Part shown: positions 60,627-64,000 of the stretch, piece after piece | Layout of the letters: the number at the start of each line of letters is the position of its first letter | Position numbering within the stretch: position 1 is the first letter of the stretch | Source of the DNA: Hofstenia miamia | Taxonomy: Eukaryota; Xenacoelomorpha; Acoela | Direction of reading: 5' to 3' | DNA length: 64,000 bases | Assembly: GCA_004352715.1 (NCBI GenBank) | Contig: SCFE01000095.1 | Span: forward strand, 276,532 to 340,531 | Translations under genes and position numbers: made by a program | The notes under the pieces: generated by a model | The model's database searches: none | What the model was told of the DNA's origin: nothing | The model's input: only the letters and a program-made list of their open reading frames with translations

Positions 60627-61991
60627 GGGTGCATTCACACAGAAAGCTTGCGATATAGCGCTTGTATTTTTAACACATGTTTTAAGATAGTTGAATTCAC
60701 ACAGAAAGCGAGCTTGCGCTTGCGATAGATTTCTAGCAATGTATTAATACGAGAGTGTTCACACAGAACGCGAGCTTTTAATTGCTATTAGGAAAATATT
60801 CAATAATATTCTCTACACATTGTTATATTTTATTGCATTTGAGCGAATCAAAGTGGATAATTTTTAATATGTAAACATTATTACAATTTAATTGATCTTT
60901 ATGTAAATAACTAACTGAAAATCATTTGATACAATGGAATCTATGCGATTAGACAGCCTATTAAATTCTTCATTAAAATTATTGTTTTTCTTAAATTATT
61001 TAATATTTTGATAAACCTTAATGCAATTTATATTTTTTGAAATTCTAAATTACGGGTGAATTAAAAAACTTTCTCTAATTTAGGCAGATTTTTAAGAATA
61101 TAGAAATCAAAACATTTTTTATTAATAGCAGTTACTATANNNNNNNNNNNNNNNNNNNNNNNNNNNNNNNNNNNNNNNNNNNNNNNNNNNNNNNNNNNNN
61201 NNNNNNNNNNNNNNNNNNNNNNNNNNNNNNNNNNNNNNNNNNNNNNNNNNNNNNNNNNNNNNNNNNNNNNNNNNNNNNNNNNNNNNNNNNNNNNNNNNNN
61301 NNNNNNNNNNNNNNNNNNNNNNNNNNNNNNNNNNNNNNNNNNNNNNNNNNNNNNNNNNNNNNNNNNNNNNNNNNNNNNNNNNNNNNNNNNNNNNNNNNNN
61401 NNNNNNNNNNNNNNNNNNNNNNNNNNNNNNNNNNNNNNNNNNNNNNNNNNNNNNNNNNNNNNNNNNNNNNNNNNNNNNNNNNNNNNNNNNNNNNNNNNNN
61501 NNNNNNNNNNNNNNNNNNNNNNNNNNNNNNNNNNNNNNNNNNNNNNNNNNNNNNNNNNNNNNNNATTATACGTACTTCGTACAAATTTTTGGCATGAATT
61601 TAAATTATTGGGAGATGTCATCGTCAAAAATATTTAGCATGTTTAAAATCAAATTTACAATCTTTTACAATCGCGCACTCGCGCGCTTTCTGTGTGAATA
61701 GAACTATCTTTAAACATGTGTTAGAAAATATCGCTCGCGCTAGGCTTTAATTGGGATTGCGATAAATCTTTCTGTGTGAATGCTCTCTCAGTAACTCAAC
61801 TGTTTAAATCTCTAGCGAGCCCAAGCTCGCACAATCGCGCTGTGTGAACACTCTGGCTTTAATACATTGCTAGAAAATATCGCAATCTCTCTGTGTGAAT
61901 ACCCAAGATTTAAAGCTAGCGCAAGCTCGCTTTCTGTGTGAACGGAAAAAGCTCGCTCTAGCAAGCACAATCTTACTGTGTGAATGCACCC
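60627..61991. mobile_element. PIF/Harbinger-like MITE with multiple subterminal motifs
   Basis: The left end GGGTGCATTCACACAG and the complement of the right end (same GGGTGCATTCACACAG) match exactly for 16 bases. TAA lies on both sides (60624-60626, 61992-61994), fitting a 3-bp target duplication. The core TTCACACAG recurs at the left (60634, 60697 and 60759), and its complement CTGTGTGAA recurs six times on the right (about 61690, 61771, 61839, 61891, 61933 and 61976), often joined to gcgagc/gctcgc and ctagcaat/attgctag words. A 425-N gap (61140-61564) hides the centre, so a coding region cannot be excluded. Confidence 0.72.
61140..61564. other. Assembly gap of 425 N inside the MITE
   Basis: Unknown bases; the frames spanning it are artefacts. 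Confidence 0.95.
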
Positions 61992-61994
61992 TAA

Positions 61995-63950
61995 GGAATA
62001 ATATTTTAAGTTGCCGAAAAAGCGACTCGACTCAACTTTGACTTTAGTTTTATAAATATTTATTGAACATAAACTACACGTAGAAATCTTAATCAAATTT
62101 ACTAGAAAGCATTATACTAGTTCAGCAAACGCCTACTGTATTCACGACCCAGGCCATGTAACAATGCAAAATACAACAGAAACACCTTGCCATAATTTGG
62201 TTCAACATGTTGTACTATGCTATGTTGTGTTGTGTACACAACGGCAAGCCTTGGTGACTATGAAGTTAAGGTCAAGCTGAATTGCGGTCTTTCTTTTAAC
62301 AATATGCGCACAGTGGACGGAGGACCAAAGGTGCTGACTGCGACGAGCAACAGGGATCCGCCGTTGACGTAACAAAACATTGAAACAAAAGAAAATTTTT
62401 GAATAATTGAAAAAATTTAAGCATTTAATTGAGACCTCTCACCCGAGTATTAAGAAATTTGGGTGCTGCTACACATTAATGTTAAATAACAACGGAATTT
62501 ATGGCAAAATTAATGAGAGATGGCAGAGAACAACATTTTCTCAAACCTTAGATTTGCATTGAATTTTTTTACCAAATTAAGCAAATTATTCCTTTCTTGT
62601 AAGATAAAACCAGAGATATGTTTTTAATTTTGGCCGGCAAGCGCCCAATAAAATTACCGGCCGGTTCCATTCTGCATGTTGAGATGAAATGTGAATGAAA
62701 TAACCATATTAAGGGCATTTTGATAAACGTTTCATCAGGCTTAGAAGTGTTACTTTTAATATATTTGTTTTACGATCAGTATAAAATCTGCCAATATCGA
62801 TAAATATATTTGGTTGGTGACCCGCACTGATGTGAGGTAGGGTATGAGCTTGCTCCAACTGATCAACAAATAACCAATTTTTAAATAAAATGCTTTCATG
62901 TATCACTTTAGATTTGTCACTGCATGTTACTCCAGTTTGCATAGGATCTGTGCAATGTTTCTAAAGAAATATGCATTTATGAATTTTGACAATCTCAATA
63001 ATGCGTGTGACAATCCCCTTTGGACAATTTTTGAAGTCTCTTATACGAAAAGTATTTGTGATTTTAATATTGGTTTTAATAAAATCAAACTATGACTTAC
63101 GTCATTCAAAGAATACTAATTTAGTTTCACTTTTCTTAGACAACTGACAAGGCTATTGTCCAATTAAATAGAGATATGAAGACACAAACTAGTGAAGCAC
63201 TTAAGAAATTGGGTTTTTGAGAATGATAAAATTGGTCATCTGCTAATGCACTACTACATCTCAATTTTCATTGCAAAATGTTTAACAACAATTTGTTGTT
63301 AGAAGTTTTAATTACCCTATTGCAAGAATAAGTTACTGATGTTTCATTAGAAACATTATTTAACCGTCTATTATTGGGCTCTTTTACATACTTGATACTT
63401 CGTATATTGGGTGGTGAGAGGGTTGAAAATTGGACGTCCCTCCCTATTTATTTTCTTATTAATGATCAAATCGTTTGGAAATTTGGCAGGTAGATTTTCG
63501 TAACATTAAATATTGCATATTGTTAACAGCATTTTTTATCACGAGTTCAACAAAATATGCCATTTCTTATAGAATCACACAGAAAAAATAAATCGATGCA
63601 ATTTTGTCCCATTTTTTACTTGTGATACAAATTATGCTGCACAACACCTTTATCCACTTCCCTTACTATTCTATCCACATTGTAACAAGAAATGCACCAT
63701 TTTACTAAATATGAAACAAAAAAATTTCAGAATGAAATTGTGTTAGTACTACCCTCTTAAAAAATGTCTATAAAAACTTGCCTTAGGTCTTCATCTAATC
63801 ACAATTTTGATTTTTTTACGATGTACAGATGGGGTGCATTTTTACACCTTTAAAAATAGAGCTAAGTTAACGCTGTTAACGCTGAATTGAAATTGTTCAG
63901 CATGCATAATTGCTTTCCTATAAACAATTTTTGGAATTACACAATGTCAA

Positions 63951-63952
<2 letters not shown>
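61995..63952. other. Non-coding sequence
   Basis: No supported gene. The patch 62220-62370 is GC-richer (tgctgactgcgacgagcaac, ggatccgccgttgacg) and 62628-62668 has ggccggcaagcgcc with accggccgg. Both are unassigned, possibly transposon fragments. Confidence 0.4.

Positions 63953-63983
<31 letters not shown>
63953..63983. repeat. (TA)n microsatellite near the window end
   Basis: Uninterrupted TA tract followed by gcagtatatatatg. Confidence 0.9.
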
Positions 63984-63986
<3 letters not shown>

Positions 63987-64000
63987 GTATATATATGTTG

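Noticed and set aside
61812-62096. 94-codon minus-strand frame
   Set aside because: Lies in the repeated subterminal motifs of the Harbinger-like MITE; no protein signature.

Overview
The window is eukaryotic and very AT-rich, with almost no host coding sequence, and it is crowded with degraded transposable elements. The mix (Ty3/gypsy, CR1-like LINEs, Penelope, Tc1, pogo, piggyBac, hAT, PIF/Harbinger-like, and a THAP-domain DNA transposon), plus one exon with a rhodopsin-type GPCR signature that ends at a GT splice donor, points to an invertebrate animal. I cannot name the phylum from sequence alone. No bacterial-type operon, CRISPR array, rRNA or recognisable tRNA is present.

Layout. 1.3-4.7 kb: a broken Ty3/gypsy element (gag, protease, RT, RNase H, integrase relics) whose 3' LTR carries an almost perfectly palindromic MITE. 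7.15-7.5 kb: a hAT-like MITE. 9.2-9.5 kb: the only convincing host coding sequence, the first exon of a seven-transmembrane receptor. 12.7-14.5 kb: a LINE reverse transcriptase fragment interrupted by a 560-bp hAT element with an 8-bp target duplication. 19.7-20.05 kb: a pogo/Tigger relic. 21.1 kb: a small MITE. 30.1-34.8 kb: a Tc1 deletion derivative and a piggyBac MITE, both shown twice, very probably because overlapping contig ends were not merged. 37.3 kb: another MITE. 38.0-40.0 kb: a transposon with 46-bp inverted repeats and a THAP-domain protein, flanked by an unusual 19-bp direct repeat. 50.85-53.94 kb: the best preserved LINE (RRM-like ORF1, AP endonuclease, RT with YADD). 56.2-56.7 kb: a Penelope-like fragment with a GIY-YIG signature. 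60.6-62.0 kb: a PIF/Harbinger-like MITE built of repeated subterminal motifs.

There are seven long N gaps and several single-N joins. Four of the long gaps sit in or beside (TA)n tracts, and three clusters of joins lie between near-identical sequences. These look like scaffolding artefacts rather than biology and should be considered before any tandem duplication here is interpreted.

The genes do not form a pathway. What unites the window is layered transposition: MITE into LTR, hAT into LINE, and Tc1 next to piggyBac. The points most worth following are the THAP transposon with its long target-site-like repeat, and the LINE in which ORF1 and the endonuclease frame are separated only by an in-frame TGA in the readthrough-prone context TGA CTA, with no ATG before the endonuclease domain.
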